Source: Salinivirga sp035268865
GTDB lineage: Bacteria; Bacteroidota; Bacteroidia; Bacteroidales; Salinivirgaceae
Assembly (NCBI RefSeq): GCF_035268865.1
Contig: NZ_DATFKB010000229.1
Coordinates: 1 to 14,511 of the forward strand
Direction of reading: 5' to 3'
Length of the DNA stretch: 14,511 nucleotides
The translations under genes were made by a program, and so were the position numbers. This document shows, in pieces, positions 13,006 through 14,511 of the stretch. Under the pieces are notes generated by a model. It saw nothing but the letters and a program-made list of their open reading frames with translations, made no database searches and was not told the origin of the DNA. Numbering within the stretch: the first letter of the stretch is position 1; every line of letters starts with the position of its first letter.

Positions 13006-14511
13006 TTACCTACTGATGATAAAACGCTGTGTTTCCACTTTGTTTCCATCCTGTAGTTTGATGAAATAAATACCTTCTGAAGCATTGTTCATATCTATGG
13101 TTGCCTGACCATTCACTTTTTCAGTGTGAATAGTGCGGCCAATGGCATTCATTACGGTAATATTATATGTGCCGTTTACTTCAATGTGGAAGGTTCCCTT
13201 GTTCGGGTTCGGGTACAGTTTCAGGTTAGCTGTTGCAATACCGTTAATTCCAACCATGTTCACAGGTACGGTAACTGGGCCGTCTACAACGTCGAATGTT
13301 CCGGTTGCGTCAGGATATCCGTCCATGCTTACGGTGTACTCATGTTCTCCTGATTGCATTTCCATTGAAGCCTCTCCATCAACATTTGTTGTCATTGGAT
13401 CTACTCCAGGGCATGTAATGGTTGCGCCTTCGGCAGCTGCGCCGTCAGCGGTAACTTCAAATGTAACCATGTACATTTCCATATCAAGGGCCACCTCTTC
13501 GGCTACATCGGCTCCTGAAATGGTTATACTGCCTGTAGCATTGAGGTAACCTGTTGCACTTACTGTGTAATCATATGTGCCGTCGGCAAGGTCAATGGTA
13601 GCAACACCATTAACACCTGTTGTAATATCAGTACTGTTAATGTTAACTGTAGCGCCTTCAATTGGGTTGCTGTCAGCATCAGTTACTGTAAATGTAGCCA
13701 GGTAGTTACCCGGAGTAACACAACTTATGTTGGCTTCCCAACCCGGATCAACTACACTACCGTCAGAATTAAACACAAAGGTTAGGGCTCCTGCTTCATT
13801 GGTAGCTGTTACAGACAAGCCATCGTTATTGCCATCATAAGAACCAATTTGAGTAGCAGTAGCATCTTCTCCATCATAAATGGTCAGGTAATCATAACCA
13901 CTCTCTGTTTCAAAGGCTACAAAATCTAAACGACTTACTTTTCCTGCTTCTGCTGGATAAATGGTGAAAATCAAGTTTTCACTTGTACTGTATTCTCCGT
14001 CAGGGCCACCAGTATCGAAGAATACGCCGTTACAGGTTGTAACAGAGCCATCCTGCATATAAAATACCGGTAATACATTAATCATGTCGGTTACACTGTA
14101 TGGATCAGAATCGCCAATTTCATTTGATGCTATTAGCTCTATGGTGTAGTATCCGGGTGTGTTAAACTGAATGGCCGGATTCTGTGAAGTACTGCTTGTA
14201 CTCTCTACATATTCAAATTCGGTTCCTTCTGTTCCGGGAGTAACGGCCCATTGCCATCCGGTAGGTGTATTGTTCGACATATCGGTAAAATTTACCACTT
14301 CACCCGGGTAAATGTCTGTTACATCAGTTGTAAAGTCAGCAACAGGTACTTCAGTCACTTCATTGATGGTGATGTAGTCTGTTTTAGTTTCCGTATCGCT
14401 ATCAACGAGGTTAGTGGCTGTAAGCTCTACGGTGTACGAATTGGCCGTATTGAATTGTACAACCGGGTTGCGGGAAGTGTTGTCTGTTCCTTCAACAAAC
14501 TCAAAGTCTGT
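13006..14511 (-). CDS. Secreted multidomain protein with T9SS type A sorting domain (partial, N-terminus missing)
   Basis: The reading frame runs without a stop from the right edge to 13006, so the visible 501 residues are only the C-terminal part; the GTG at 14358 is not a real start. Numbering from the first visible residue: the end of one PKD repeat (1-51); a second PKD repeat (56-147) with a parallel FEYVEST / QFNTPGYYTIEL wording; a CUB-like domain (148-265) with Cys160 and Cys264 positioned for a disulfide and GYDYLTIYDG; two carboxypeptidase-regulatory-like beta domains (272-346 and 348-420) with PIEGATV, TGYLNATG and DGYPDATG; and a type IX sorting domain (428-501) with LYPNPNKGTF and the ending ETQRFIISR. 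It should be exported by Sec, then carried across the outer membrane by the T9SS and attached or released. The missing N-terminus may hold a protease or other enzyme. Its base composition is visibly richer in G+C than its neighbours. Confidence 0.92.
   Translation of the reverse strand, partial: TDFEFVEGTDNTSRNPVVQFNTANSYTVELTATNLVDSDTETKTDYITINEVTEVPVADFTTDVTDIYPGEVVNFTDMSNNTPTGWQWAVTPGTEGTEFEYVESTSSTSQNPAIQFNTPGYYTIELIASNEIGDSDPYSVTDMINVLPVFYMQDGSVTTCNGVFFDTGGPDGEYSTSENLIFTIYPAEAGKVSRLDFVAFETESGYDYLTIYDGEDATATQIGSYDGNNDGLSVTATNEAGALTFVFNSDGSVVDPGWEANISCVTPGNYLATFTVTDADSNPIEGATVNINSTDITTGVNGVATIDLADGTYDYTVSATGYLNATGSITISGADVAEEVALDMEMYMVTFEVTADGAAAEGATITCPGVDPMTTNVDGEASMEMQSGEHEYTVSMDGYPDATGTFDVVDGPVTVPVNMVGINGIATANLKLYPNPNKGTFHIEVNGTYNITVMNAIGRTIHTEKVNGQATIDMNNASEGIYFIKLQDGNKVETQRFIISR

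Noticed and set aside
13133..13549. A 138-codon open frame on the plus strand opposite the T9SS gene
   Set aside because: It is antisense to well-supported protein domains, its product is a low-complexity Pro/Ser/Thr/Val mix, and no domain is recognisable.
14356..14358. GTG at 14358 as the start of the T9SS protein
   Set aside because: The frame continues upstream without a stop to the window edge and encodes another PKD repeat, so the gene extends beyond the window.
1..14511. Defence system, CRISPR array, prophage or transposon
   Set aside because: No repeat-spacer pattern, Cas, nuclease, transposase, integrase, terminal inverted repeat or tRNA-linked junction was seen anywhere in the window.

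Overview
The window looks like a chromosomal segment of a Bacteroidota bacterium, probably an anaerobic or facultative member of the Bacteroidales/Marinilabiliales type. The reasons are a type IX secretion (T9SS) C-terminal sorting domain, a lipoprotein FKBP beside a DHH phosphoesterase, promoters of the TTG-N19-TAnnTTTG kind, mostly AT-rich upstream regions without clear Shine-Dalgarno sequences, and an [FeFe]-hydrogenase maturase. The exact genus cannot be read from the sequence. No rRNA, tRNA, CRISPR array, insertion sequence or integrase was seen, and no gene-free stretch exceeds 300 bases (the longest is 1742-2029).

Layout. (1) 1-1741, minus strand: an NrnA-like DHH phosphoesterase overlaps an FKBP-type lipoprotein, followed by a second lipoprotein cut by the window edge that has its own promoter. 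(2) 2030-2962, plus strand: a short orphan membrane histidine kinase, divergent from the DHH gene. (3) 8077 down to 3076, minus strand: six closely packed genes, in transcription order a flavodoxin-reductase-like FAD/NAD protein, a sepiapterin/benzil-reductase-like SDR, a CDF zinc exporter, a YbjT-like NAD(P)-binding DUF2867 protein, an atypical SDR without the catalytic tyrosine, and a DoxX-like membrane protein. A terminator-like hairpin lies at each end. (4) 10214 down to 8248, minus strand: a hydrogenase-maturation cassette of a TM1266-type regulator, an unrecognised 81-residue protein whose start overlaps the regulator's stop, and hydG, closed by a clear intrinsic terminator. (5) 10466-12921, plus strand: a cyclic-nucleotide-binding-like/thioredoxin-reductase-like fusion without the CxxC, then a polyphosphate glucokinase of the ROK family, closed by a strong bidirectional terminator. 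(6) 13006 to the right edge, minus strand: the C-terminal 501 residues of a large secreted protein with PKD, CUB-like and carboxypeptidase-regulatory-like domains and a T9SS sorting domain.

The part most worth following is the hydG cassette. It lacks hydE, hydF and hydA in this window. It carries a small unknown protein between regulator and maturase, and an 18-bp perfect palindrome sits 42 bp before the regulator's start codon, in the 251-bp region shared with the divergent flavoprotein gene. A DNA site controlling hydrogenase maturation, and perhaps the flavoprotein too, is a reasonable hypothesis but is not shown by the sequence.
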